Position numbers and translations under genes: made by a program. A stretch of 64,000 nt of DNA, taken from NCBI RefSeq assembly GCF_018310345.1, contig NZ_JAGXBY010000001.1, positions 372,001-436,000 of the forward strand. The letters are read 5' to 3'. The notes beneath the pieces are model-generated. The model was not told the DNA's origin and searched no databases. It saw only the letters and a list, made by a program, of their open reading frames with translations. The DNA is from Ornithinibacillus massiliensis (lineage in GTDB: Bacteria; Bacillota; Bacilli; Bacillales; Amphibacillaceae). Positions 18,545-27,197 of this stretch are shown here, one piece after another; within the stretch, counting starts at the first letter, position 1, and every line of letters begins with the position of its first letter.

Positions 18545-19124
18545 TCTAAAAGAAGAGAACATAAAAGAACACATAACCAAGGAGACGGATTCAATTAAGG
18601 TGCCAGAGGGATTAAAAGAAGAATTGTGGGCTAAGGTTAAGCCTATTCCTAGGAAAAGAAAGATAACTTCCAAAGTTCTTCCTTATATAGCGGCTATTGC
18701 TTGTCTAGCTATTTTTGTTCCACTTGTGTTAAGCATATTACCTTTTGGCTCTACGCCTAGCGATGATTTATCTGGTCAAACCTTCAGACTTGCTCATCCA
18801 TATATGCCACTAGAGGGTGGACCGATGAAATATGATTCTATTATGACAATAGAATTTAAAGGTGGAAATGGATTTACAAGTAATAGGTATGGTGACGGGA
18901 AGTATGAACTACATGATGATCTGCTTGTCCTTCAATTTGAAAATGAAAATGAGTTTTTAGAAATAAAATTAACCCTTCATGAAAGTGATGAGGATTTCAG
19001 TAAGTATTCTGCAAGCATTAGTGATGTTAATTTTGAAATGAAGGATAAGGATGAAATAAGTCACTTTAAGAATTTCTACCTTTCATTAAATCAAGATAGG
19101 CAAGTCGAATTTCTAATAGAATAG
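18528..19124 (+). CDS. Membrane protein, probable anti-sigma factor of the preceding ECF sigma
   Basis: 198 residues from ATG 18528 (GTG 18531 also possible) with GGGAGGTG just upstream. It overlaps the sigma gene by 17 bases, so translation is coupled. A soluble helical N-terminal part (about 1-42, VPEGLKEELWAKVKPIPRKRK) is followed by one membrane segment (about 45-66) and a beta-rich extracytoplasmic domain. This topology is typical of anti-sigma factors that release their sigma in response to an envelope signal. No zinc-binding HxxxCxxC motif is seen, so it is not a classical ZAS domain. Confidence 0.65.
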   Translation: MVLNHNLKEENIKEHITKETDSIKVPEGLKEELWAKVKPIPRKRKITSKVLPYIAAIACLAIFVPLVLSILPFGSTPSDDLSGQTFRLAHPYMPLEGGPMKYDSIMTIEFKGGNGFTSNRYGDGKYELHDDLLVLQFENENEFLEIKLTLHESDEDFSKYSASISDVNFEMKDKDEISHFKNFYLSLNQDRQVEFLIE

Positions 19125-19208
19125 CTAGAGACGACAAAGCTTAAATATCCTATTTTTGGATAAATGTGCGGTATAGCGGGTACGTTAAATACAATAACAA
19201 GATGAAGC

Positions 19209-19247
19209 AAGCTTGGAATGAGGGTCAAACCCATTTCCAAGCTTTCT
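19209..19247. terminator. Bidirectional terminator between convergent genes
   Basis: AAGCTTGGAA and TTCCAAGCTT form a perfect stem; it serves the anti-sigma gene and the znuA-like gene on the other strand. Confidence 0.8.
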
Positions 19248-19292
19248 TGTAGTTTATTATAGTTGTTCACTACTGTTTTCAGATGTAAAGTG

Positions 19293-20291
19293 TTATCGTA
19301 ATGCTTTATCTAATGTTTCCAAGTTTCGCTCCATTAAACTGAAGTAATCTTCTCCACTTTCGATATCCTCATCTGTCAGTGTGGATAAATTATGCAAATA
19401 CAGGGCTTCCGCACCAATCTCGTCTTGAATAACTTTTGCAACTTTAGGGGTTATATTTTGTTCAAAGATAACGTATTTTAAATCCTTTTCTTTTGCAACT
19501 TGGATTAGCTTTGTTAATTCACTTTGAGACGGCTCTTGGCTAGAAGATAGACCGGCAATTGGGATGGACTTAATGCCGTAGCTTTTCTCCCAATAACCAT
19601 AGGCAGCGTGTGAGACAATCATCTCCGGATTTTCCTTGGAATCTACTAATTGATGGAATTCCTCATCTAATGCTTCCAAGTCTTGTTTCAATGTTTCAAA
19701 GTTTTCCTCGAACTCTTCACGTGCATCAGGCTTTAGATCAACGAGTGTATTTTTAATATTTTCAGCGAGAACGATCGCCTGATATGGGTCAATCCATACA
19801 TGAGGGTCTTGATCCCCATGGTGATGACCGTCATCATGTTCTGAATCCTGGTGGTCATCGCCGTCGTGATCATGACTAGCTTCTTCGCCATGATGCTCAT
19901 GATCATGTGGAATAGCTTCAATACCTTCTGCTGCCTCCACGAATACCACATCTTCTTTCTTCAGTGTTTCCTTTACTTTTTCCGCGTACGACTCCATACC
20001 AAGTCCATTAAAGATAAAGGCATCTGCCTTGGCAATATCTAAGATATCCTTAGAGGTAGGTTCAAACGTATGGCTGTCTGCTCCTGGTGGGATAAGGGTA
20101 TTTACTTGTACATGCTCTCCACCGATTTTTTTTGCAAAATCTTCTAATGGATAGATAGAAGTGAAAATCGTTAGTGTATCGTCTGTATTTTGAACACCAG
20201 CAGCTGATGATGCATTTTCATCATTCGTGTTGCATGCTGCTAATAGTAATAGTAATCCTATAAAACTAGTTAATAACCAGATATTTTTCAA
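19293..20291 (-). CDS. znuA: Zinc-binding lipoprotein of an ABC transporter (ZnuA/AdcA type)
   Basis: 332 residues. A lipobox LLAAC with Cys20 directs it to the outer face of the membrane. The cluster A-I fold is clear: IFTSIYPLEDFAKKIGG, GADSHTFEP with a metal His, DPHVWIDP, then the late SHAAYGYW and GLSSSQEPS blocks. A long His/Asp-rich loop (about residues 125-160) is diagnostic for zinc rather than manganese. It has no adjacent permease or ATPase, so those must be encoded elsewhere. A Zur-like operator overlaps its promoter, implying induction under zinc shortage. Confidence 0.92.
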   Translation of the reverse strand: MKNIWLLTSFIGLLLLLAACNTNDENASSAAGVQNTDDTLTIFTSIYPLEDFAKKIGGEHVQVNTLIPPGADSHTFEPTSKDILDIAKADAFIFNGLGMESYAEKVKETLKKEDVVFVEAAEGIEAIPHDHEHHGEEASHDHDGDDHQDSEHDDGHHHGDQDPHVWIDPYQAIVLAENIKNTLVDLKPDAREEFEENFETLKQDLEALDEEFHQLVDSKENPEMIVSHAAYGYWEKSYGIKSIPIAGLSSSQEPSQSELTKLIQVAKEKDLKYVIFEQNITPKVAKVIQDEIGAEALYLHNLSTLTDEDIESGEDYFSLMERNLETLDKALR

Positions 20292-20323
20292 ATGACAACT
20301 CTCCCTTAAATCGTTCAGAAATG

Positions 20324-20371
20324 ATTATATCGGAACGGTTACGTTTTGTAAATAGTAGTTGTTACGATTTA
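20324..20371 (-). promoter_or_regulatory. Promoter with Zur-like box for the zinc lipoprotein gene
   Basis: On the minus strand TTTACA (20347-20352), 17 bp, TATAAT (20324-20329). An imperfect palindrome at 20349-20371 reads AAATCGTAA on one side and a degenerate half on the other, matching the Bacillus Zur box, and overlaps the -35. Confidence 0.7.
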
Positions 20372-20548
20372 AGCTGATTTCGTAAGTTGTCATAATTGAT
20401 GTAACAATGAGCGAATTGAAATTCAAATGCCGTCAGAATAACGAATTTGTATAGGAATCCTTTATTTATAGCCTTTCGTTGCTAAGCCTTAAGTGGAAAA
20501 ACTTTCTATCTCTTCTAAATGGGGTGTCACATTATTCCTTTATGTGGT

Positions 20549-20576
20549 TCATCATTCCTTTACTCCCTCATAAACT
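20549..20576 (+). promoter_or_regulatory. Candidate sigma-E promoter of spoVR
   Basis: TCATCAT at 20549, 13 bp, CATAAACT at 20569. The -10 matches seven of eight bases of the sigma-E consensus. It lies 30 bp before the spoVR start. spoVR is a sigma-E gene in B. subtilis. Confidence 0.55.
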
Positions 20577-20605
20577 ATAAAAAGCATATTTTGGAGGGAT
20601 CATCA

Positions 20606-21421
20606 TTGACCGATGCAAAAGAGCTGCATAAAGCAATTGAGGAAATTACAGAAATTGCAGAAGGGTTTGGGTTAGATTTTTATCCGATGCGTTATGAAAT
20701 ATGTCCAGCCGATATCATTTATACGTTTGGTGCCTATGGTATGCCAACACGCTTTTCTCATTGGAGCTTTGGAAAACAATTCCACCGGATGAAGCTACAA
20801 TATGATTTAGGCTTAAGTCAAATATACGAGCTAGTCATTAATTCCGATCCATGCTATGCCTTCTTATTAAATACGAATAGTCTGATTCAGAATAAATTAA
20901 TCATTGCTCATGTTCTAGCTCATTGTGATTTCTTTAAAAATAATGTTCGTTTCTCCAATACGAGAAGGGATATGGTCGAAAGCATGACAGCAACCGCAGA
21001 ACGTATTGCCCACTATGAGCTTCTGCATGGTAGAGATGAAGTGGAGAAATTCTTAGATGCCGTACTTGCTATTCAAGAACATATCGACCCTTCCATCGTG
21101 CGCCCTAAGCTTGCGGAGTATGCTTGGGATGAGGAGGAGTCCCCAATTAAGAAGGCCACTTCCCCATATGATGATTTATGGGGATTAGATGAAAAAGAAA
21201 AAGAGGAGAAGCCAAGTGTAAAGAAGCGGAAGAAATTCCCGCCAAAGCCGGAAAAGGATTTGCTCCTCTTTATTGAGCATTACAGCCGAGAATTAGAGGA
21301 TTGGCAACGCGATATTCTGACAATGATGCGTGAGGAAATGCTTTATTTTTGGCCACAGTTGGAGACAAAAATCATGAATGAGGGCTGGGCTTCGTATTCT
21401 AATAATGTTTTATATACCTGA
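20606..21421 (+). CDS. spoVR: SpoVR, N-terminal part of an interrupted sporulation gene
   Basis: The start is TTG 20606, with GGAGGG at 20593-20598; [25 protein letters not shown] aligns with the family N terminus and upstream codons do not. Conserved blocks follow: [48 protein letters not shown] and [12 protein letters not shown]. The frame stays intact to NEGWAS, then runs nine foreign residues to a TGA at 21419. SpoVR is needed for normal cortex/coat formation. Codons up to 21382 (259) join the 3' part at 34334 to give 466 residues. As it stands the gene makes a truncated protein of 271 residues. Confidence 0.93.
   Translation: MTDAKELHKAIEEITEIAEGFGLDFYPMRYEICPADIIYTFGAYGMPTRFSHWSFGKQFHRMKLQYDLGLSQIYELVINSDPCYAFLLNTNSLIQNKLIIAHVLAHCDFFKNNVRFSNTRRDMVESMTATAERIAHYELLHGRDEVEKFLDAVLAIQEHIDPSIVRPKLAEYAWDEEESPIKKATSPYDDLWGLDEKEKEEKPSVKKRKKFPPKPEKDLLLFIEHYSRELEDWQRDILTMMREEMLYFWPQLETKIMNEGWASYSNNVLYT
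21383..21393 (+). repeat. Left attachment repeat of the spoVR element
   Basis: GGCTGGGCTTC, identical to 34334-34344 and in the same orientation and codon phase (Gly-Trp-Ala-Ser). It marks the crossover region. Confidence 0.88.
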
Positions 21422-21436
21422 GCGGGATAGGTAAAT

Positions 21437-21486
21437 AAAGAGCTTATTGAAATGATTAAATATTCATTTCAATAAGCTCTTTTAAT
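21437..21486. terminator. Strong hairpin terminator just inside the left end
   Basis: A perfect 19-bp inverted repeat (AAAGAGCTTATTGAAATGA and its complement at 21464-21482) with flanking A and T runs. It stops transcription from spoVR into the element and vice versa. Confidence 0.9.
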
Positions 21487-21526
21487 TTATTCTCAACTTA
21501 TATTTTGCTAATCACTAAACATTTAG

Positions 21527-21552
21527 AAAAACACTACTGTTTTTGCTATTAT
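21527..21552 (+). promoter_or_regulatory. Promoter region of the ABC-3C operon with a palindrome
   Basis: AAAAACA, four bases, TGTTTTT at 21527-21544 lies just upstream of a TATTAT -10 (21547). A repressor binding there would block the promoter. The -35 is weak. Confidence 0.4.
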
Positions 21553-21572
21553 ATATATGGAGGTGTTAAAAT

Positions 21573-22769
21573 ATGGCAGGATTCTCAGCCCAAGGACCTA
21601 TGCTTGGTTATCTTTATCAAGCTAGATACGCATTGTATAAGATATTACAAAGAGAAGAGAATTACTCCGTGAAAATTGAGGGGTTAGATGATATTACTTT
21701 TGAATCTAATGGTAAACCAAAGGAACTGTTACAAACAAAGCATAGAGCAAAGGGAGCTTCGTTATCCAATACATCTGTTGACCTTTGGAAAACAATAAGA
21801 ATTTGGAGTGAATATATTATAAATGGCAAAATTACAGAAGATGATAAAGTGTTGTTGGTACTAATTACCACAGCTGATATAAAGCCTAATAACACACTTG
21901 CAGAGGCATTATTGCCTAAAGAGTCTAAGAAGAGAAATGTAACAACGGCTGTAACTATAATGGATCAAGTATCTAAAAGTAATAGTAATAAAAGTAACAA
22001 GACTAGTTATGAACGCTATCGCAAATTAAATGCTAAGCAGAAAAAGTTATTAGCAAATTCAATTACTATAGTAAACTCAGAAACTAGAATCGAGGATTTA
22101 GATAATAAATTAAAACAAATCCTTTTACTTACTTCGAGACAAGAATTTGTTGATGATGTCCTTGAAAGAATAGAGGGATGGTGGTTTAATCATACAATTC
22201 TTCACCTAAATAATGGTTCAAACCTACCAATTTCTAAAGAAATGATACTTAATAAACTCCACGACATTAGAGATGAATATAATAAAGATAATTTACCAAT
22301 TTATGATTATGAATTTGATTTTGATTCACATGAGATTGATAGTGATCAACGCCCATTTGTTGAGCAATTAAGGTTAATTTCACTTAATAATAGAAATATT
22401 CTTAAGGCGGTTAATGATTATATGAACGCTTATTATCATAGATCACAGTGGGTTAGAAAAGATCTAATATTTGATGATGATATTAGGAAATATGAGGATA
22501 GATTAATTGAAGAGTGGGAAAGGCTCTTTGACAATATGGTTGAAGACATTGATTTGATTGGAAAGAAGACAAATCTTACATATATAGAATCGGGTAGAAC
22601 ACTGTATCGAACTGTACAAAGTTTAGATATACATATAAGGAAACGTGCAGATGACCCTTTTATTATGAGAGGTAGTTATCAAATTCTAGCAAATGAACTT
22701 AGGGTTGGGTGGCATTTAGAATTTGAAGAAAGATTAAAAAGCATAATCACTAAAGCAGTAGGAGAATAA
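21573..22769 (+). CDS. ABC three-component (ABC-3C) system, effector with Cap4/DUF4297-like nuclease domain
   Basis: 398 residues from ATG 21573 with GGAGGTG upstream. The N terminus MAGFSAQGPMLGYLYQARYALYKIL, then IEGLDDITFE and ELLQTKHRAK, matches the PD-(D/E)xK dsDNA endonuclease pattern of Cap4/DUF4297-type proteins: Glu36, Asp40, Glu51 and Gln54-x-Lys56. The remaining 300 residues are the helical carboxy-terminal region found in ABC-3C effectors. The next gene starts 2 bases after its stop, then the ATPase follows directly, giving the canonical effector - middle component - ATPase order. Such systems are predicted phage-defence modules in which the ATPase senses unusual nucleoprotein states and licenses the effector. 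Confidence 0.8.
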   Translation: MAGFSAQGPMLGYLYQARYALYKILQREENYSVKIEGLDDITFESNGKPKELLQTKHRAKGASLSNTSVDLWKTIRIWSEYIINGKITEDDKVLLVLITTADIKPNNTLAEALLPKESKKRNVTTAVTIMDQVSKSNSNKSNKTSYERYRKLNAKQKKLLANSITIVNSETRIEDLDNKLKQILLLTSRQEFVDDVLERIEGWWFNHTILHLNNGSNLPISKEMILNKLHDIRDEYNKDNLPIYDYEFDFDSHEIDSDQRPFVEQLRLISLNNRNILKAVNDYMNAYYHRSQWVRKDLIFDDDIRKYEDRLIEEWERLFDNMVEDIDLIGKKTNLTYIESGRTLYRTVQSLDIHIRKRADDPFIMRGSYQILANELRVGWHLEFEERLKSIITKAVGE

Positions 22770-22771
22770 AT

Positions 22772-23251
22772 ATGTTGCAGAATCAGCCAGTTGAAGTTAG
22801 AAATTTGTTAAACTCTGCATTTTGTGGAGAAGTAATTAGAAGGTGTATTAAAAGTTATGAAAAAAACACAGGTGCTTTGTTCCCGTACAGTATAGTATAT
22901 TTCATTTTACCGTTAGTGTTGCATGAGGAAACTAGAATATCTATATCTAATAATTCTAGAAAGCATCTACATGTTTGGCTAGATACTGAGGTGCAACTTA
23001 AAATAAAATCCGCCAATAGAATTAAGAGTATGGTCCCAATAACTAATGAAGCGTTAATTTTCCTGCTTTCTAATGGTTATATAAGTGTAAATAAGAATAA
23101 AATCCTTGTTAAAAATTACCGCAGAAAAAATAAGCAGTTTGAAAATACTGAGGTTCAGGAATGTTTTAATGCTGCTGAAATACTCGGAAGATGGTTTGGT
23201 AAAGCAGGAAAAGAAACTACAATCTTCTCGATGTTTGGAGTGAAACCGTAA
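22772..23251 (+). CDS. ABC-3C system middle component
   Basis: 159 residues. The N terminus with EVRNLLNSAFCGEVIRRCIKSYEK, the LFPYSIVYFILPLVLHEETR block and the C-terminal AAEILGRWFGKAGKETTIFSMFGVKP are characteristic of the family called three-component ABC system middle component. It is a small winged-helix-like protein thought to bridge effector and ATPase. The stop TAA overlaps the region where the ATPase starts (23252), so the three genes form one tight operon. Confidence 0.85.
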   Translation: MLQNQPVEVRNLLNSAFCGEVIRRCIKSYEKNTGALFPYSIVYFILPLVLHEETRISISNNSRKHLHVWLDTEVQLKIKSANRIKSMVPITNEALIFLLSNGYISVNKNKILVKNYRRKNKQFENTEVQECFNAAEILGRWFGKAGKETTIFSMFGVKP

Positions 23252-25195
23252 ATGCAAATCAAAAAAATTGTACTATATAATTCAAAGGGGCAAAGAAGAA
23301 TTGTTCCATTAGAACTTGATAAAGTAAACATTATCACTGGAGCTTCCAAAAAAGGTAAGTCAGCAATAATTGACATTATTGACTATTGTTTGGGAAGTGA
23401 TGAATGTAATGTGGCTGAAGGAATTATTAGAAAGTCTGTAGATTGGTTTGCACTTCTTTTATCTTTCAATAAGGATGAAGAAGTTTTCATAGCCAGAAGA
23501 AATCCCAAACCCCAGTTCAATTCCTCGAATGAGGTATATTTTGAAGTGGGACAAAGTGTATCTTTGCCAAATATTATCCTAGAAGGGAATACTACAATAA
23601 AGGCTATGATTTCTCTTTTATCAAATAAACTGGGTATTGAAGATAACTTACATATTCCTTCCCAAAACAGTACAAGGTTGCCAAGTGAAGCAAATTTAAG
23701 ACACGCTCTAACTTTTTGTTTTCAAGGTCAAGACGAGATAGCATCTAAAAGTATACTATTTCATAGGCAAAATGACCCTTTTAAAATGTTAAGTATAAAG
23801 GATACATTACAATACTTCTTGGGAGTTGTTAATGAGAATGAGATTAAGATTAGAAATCAATTAACTACTGCAAAAAGAGAGCTAAAACGTATTAATAAAA
23901 GAATAAATGAGGAGGAATTGATCAAGGGTGATAATTCAAGTAAGGCATATTCATTAATTACTGAGGCTATTGAAGTCGGACTAATAGATAAAGATGAAGT
24001 AGAGGGTATGGAAGAGAATTTAAATGAAGTTATAAATTTATTAGCCGTAAAGGTCGACAGTTGGACTCCTAATTATGATCCTAGTATAGGAGAGAGCCAA
24101 ATTGATGGTTTACAGGATAAATTGTATAACTTACAGAAGCAATACTTTGATAAGCAACAAGAATATGCTTTAACTGAAAAGTATTTGAAGGATGTTGATA
24201 ACTATGAATATGAATTATTTGAACAAAAAACAAGGCTAACTTCTCTAGATTTATTTAGTAATCCGAAGCACAATATTTCAGAGTGTCCACTTTGCCAAAG
24301 TAAATTGAGCTCTACAAGGACGCCGGTTTCCGATATTAATCAAAGTTTAAACCAAATTTCACAAGAATTGGGAACAAGTAAAAATGAAATTCCGAAGGTT
24401 AGAAAATACTTGGAATCTTTGAATGATGAGATTAATGCTATTAAAAACTCCATTATATTGATAAAAGATCAGATTAATAGTATTCATAGCCTTGAACAAA
24501 GCTCCAATGGCATTCGGAATCATAGTTTTTCCCAAAGCAGAGTTGTTGGGAGAATAAGTTTATTCCTAGATAGTGTAAAACTAAGTAATGAAATTGAGGA
24601 CTTAAAAGTTAAGCAACATGAGATGGAAGAGCTAATTGGGGAACTTGAATATCAATTGAGTGAAGATGAAATAAAAAACAGATTAGAGTCAGTGAATTTT
24701 AAAATTAATATGGATATGACATCAAGATCTAATTCATTACAACTGGAACATAGTAATAAACCTATAAGGCTAGACTTTAACAAATTAACTGTGGTAGTCG
24801 ATGACGATGAAAAGTCTATACCACTATACAAGATAGGGAGTGGGGAGAATTGGGTTTCACTTCATGTTCTAGCTCATTTAGCACTACATAAATATTTTGT
24901 CACTAATTCAAGACCTGTGCCAAAGTTTTTAGTTATAGATCAGCCTACACAAGTTTATTTTCCAAATACAAAAAAGGAAGATCTTAAAGAAGATATTAAA
25001 TCTTTAAAAGATGAGGACTTAAAGGCGGTAAATCGTTTGTTTGATTTAATGTTTAAATTTGTAGAAGAAGTTTCATCTTTTCAAATCATAGTATTAGACC
25101 ATGCTGATTTAGAAAATAAGAAATTTCAATCTGCAGTTTCACAGAGGTGGAGAGGAGATAAAGCATTAATTCCATTAGAGTGGGAAAAGGTTTAA
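23252..25195 (+). CDS. ABC-3C system ATPase (DUF3732, Rad50/SMC-like)
   Basis: 647 residues. The Walker A motif GASKKGKS is at 30-37 (NIITGASKKGKSAIIDIIDYCLG). Long coiled-coil arms fill about 200-480, with a zinc-hook-like CPLC in SECPLCQSKL near residue 345, as in Rad50. The C-terminal half has the signature and Walker B regions (IGSGENWVSLHVLAHLALH, then FLVIDQPTQVYFP) and a switch His in IIVLDHADL. This is the DUF3732 family, the ATPase of ABC-3C conflict systems. It would act on DNA ends or chromatin-like structures. The IS1182-family copy begins 85 bp downstream, leaving the operon intact. Confidence 0.9.
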   Translation: MQIKKIVLYNSKGQRRIVPLELDKVNIITGASKKGKSAIIDIIDYCLGSDECNVAEGIIRKSVDWFALLLSFNKDEEVFIARRNPKPQFNSSNEVYFEVGQSVSLPNIILEGNTTIKAMISLLSNKLGIEDNLHIPSQNSTRLPSEANLRHALTFCFQGQDEIASKSILFHRQNDPFKMLSIKDTLQYFLGVVNENEIKIRNQLTTAKRELKRINKRINEEELIKGDNSSKAYSLITEAIEVGLIDKDEVEGMEENLNEVINLLAVKVDSWTPNYDPSIGESQIDGLQDKLYNLQKQYFDKQQEYALTEKYLKDVDNYEYELFEQKTRLTSLDLFSNPKHNISECPLCQSKLSSTRTPVSDINQSLNQISQELGTSKNEIPKVRKYLESLNDEINAIKNSIILIKDQINSIHSLEQSSNGIRNHSFSQSRVVGRISLFLDSVKLSNEIEDLKVKQHEMEELIGELEYQLSEDEIKNRLESVNFKINMDMTSRSNSLQLEHSNKPIRLDFNKLTVVVDDDEKSIPLYKIGSGENWVSLHVLAHLALHKYFVTNSRPVPKFLVIDQPTQVYFPNTKKEDLKEDIKSLKDEDLKAVNRLFDLMFKFVEEVSSFQIIVLDHADLENKKFQSAVSQRWRGDKALIPLEWEKV

Positions 25196-25280
25196 TAAAT
25201 GAAGGGAATTCAAGTCTTGTCATAAAGATGATAATGACAGGATAATAACATTGATGAATAATGTAAAATGTACGCAAAAT

Positions 25281-27090
25281 GAGGCTGGGACAAAACCCCA
25301 GTAATTAAAAAACAGGTACTATCCAAAAAATGGATAGTACCTGTTTTTTTGCACACAAAAAGGACACCATTTGATAAAATTAAAGTAACCACACCATAAC
25401 TTTATCGGAGGTATCCTTATGTTTAAATATTATAACATGAATCAAGTAGTTTTGCCGCTAGATTTGGAAATCAAATTAAAAGAAAAGGATATTGCGTTTG
25501 CGATCCATGATCTTGTCGAATCCATACCTGATGAAGCTTTCGATGAATTCCTACGTCAAACAGGGCGTCCTGCCTATCATCCTCGTATGATGTTGAAGAT
25601 TATTTTGTGTGGCTATACCCAATCTGCATTTTCTGGTCGTAAAATAGAAGCATTACTAGGAGACTGTATTCGTATGATGTGGTTGGCTCAAGGTGATGAA
25701 CCAAGCACCATCAATCGTTTTCGTTCCAATCCACTCATTGAAAATCTCTTGCGTGAATGCTTTGTGCAATTTCGGAACCAGCTCGTAGAAAAAGAATTGA
25801 TTTAGGAAGAAGCAATTTTTATTGATGGAACGAAGATTGAGGCAAACGCAAATAAGTTTACCTTTGTCTGGCGCAAATCCGTTGAAAAATATAGTGACAA
25901 GTTAATAGAAAAGTCCAATCAACTTTATGATGAATTATTGGAAAAGGAAATTATCCCAGCTATGGAACTCGAGAATGAGGAAGAGCTCTCCGTTGAGGAA
26001 ATGAAAGAGATAGTGGAAAAGTTAGACGAAAAGATAGGAGAATACGATGAAAAAATCGAAACTTGTGAGGTTGGGAGTGAACGTAAAAAAATCCGTTCAG
26101 AGCGCAAACTATCCAAACAGGCCCGTAAGCAGTTAATAGATTTTATCACACGTAAACAAAAATACCAAAGCGACATGGAGCTATTTGGGGAACGGAATAG
26201 TTATTCGAAAACCGATCCAGATGCGACATTTATGCGAATGAAAGATGATTATATGAAGAACGGGCAACTGAAAGCTGGTTACAATGTACAATTAGCTACA
26301 GAGGGTCAGTATGCACTCGCTTACGATGTCTTTCCAAATCCAACCGATACACGAACCTTGATTCCATTTCTTAATACAATAGAAGAATCCTTTTTTAAAC
26401 TGCCAGATTACATTGTGGCGGATGCAGGATATGGCAGTGAACAGAATTATGAAGATATCATCCAAAAACGAAATCGAACTCCACTCATTACATACAATCA
26501 ATATCGAAAAGAGAAGAAAAAGAAGCACAAAAACAACGCCTTTCATGTGGACAATTGGGAGTACAACGAGGAAGAGGACTTCTATCAATGTCCGAATGGC
26601 CGCAACGTATCGTTTCGTTATTATTCCAAACGAAAAGACAGATATGGGTTTACAAGAGAATTTAAAGTGTATGAATGCGAAGACTGTTTAGGTTGCCCAC
26701 TCCGTCATCTGTGCACCAAAGCGAAAGAAGGGAACAATCGAAAGATCTACATCAATGAAAAGTGGGAATCACAAAAAGAATATGTACGTACAAAGCTTTC
26801 AGACGAGAAGACTGGTGAGATTTATGGGAAACGTAAAATCGATGTGGAACCAGCGTTCGGTTTTCTGAAGGCTAATTTGGGTTTCACCCGTTTTTCCGTA
26901 AGGGGAAAAGAGAAAGTGAAAAATGAATTAGGATTTGCGTTCATGGCGGTAAACCTAAGAAAATATACCGCTATGAACATAATTCAAACACATGAATACA
27001 GAAATAATCCAAAGAAAAATGGTTCCAATCATCTATTTTTAGTGATTGGAACCATTTTTCACTTATTTTGGCTGGTTATGTCCCAGCCTC
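25281..27090 (+). mobile_element. IS1182-family insertion sequence, probably defective
   Basis: 1810 bp bounded by 12-bp inverted repeats GAGGCTGGGACA (25281-25292) and TGTCCCAGCCTC (27079-27090). Both ends carry hairpins with A/T runs that insulate the element: stem 25307-25324/25332-25350 on the left and 27019-27062 on the right (TGGTTCCAATCA with its complement). The single transposase frame is broken by a stop. No clear target duplication is seen. It sits between the ABC-3C operon and the recombinase gene, 18 bp from the recombinase stop. Confidence 0.88.
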
Positions 27091-27197
27091 TTGTTAATTG
27101 TATAGGATTTAGCCCAGTGGGATGTCCAATACGATTTCAATATTCTCTTCATCAAAAACGATTAACTTCTCAACCAAGGTCTGAACCAGGGACTTAG
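25419..27197 (+). pseudogene. IS1182-family transposase with an in-frame TAG
   Basis: The frame encodes an N-terminal DUF772 domain (QTGRPAYHPRMMLKIILCGYTQSAFSGRKIEALL), then a DDE domain (EEAIFIDGTKIEANANKFTF, YIVADAGYGSEQNYE, PAFGFLKANLGFTRFSVRG). A TAG at 25803-25805 replaces a codon right before the first catalytic Asp block; the frame on both sides is the same. The C-terminal stop also seems lost: the frame runs across the IS end to 27197. So the copy needs read-through or a trans-acting transposase, and it is most likely inactive. Confidence 0.85.

Noticed and set aside
25274..27097. Target-site duplication around the IS
   Set aside because: The flanks show no convincing matching direct repeat.
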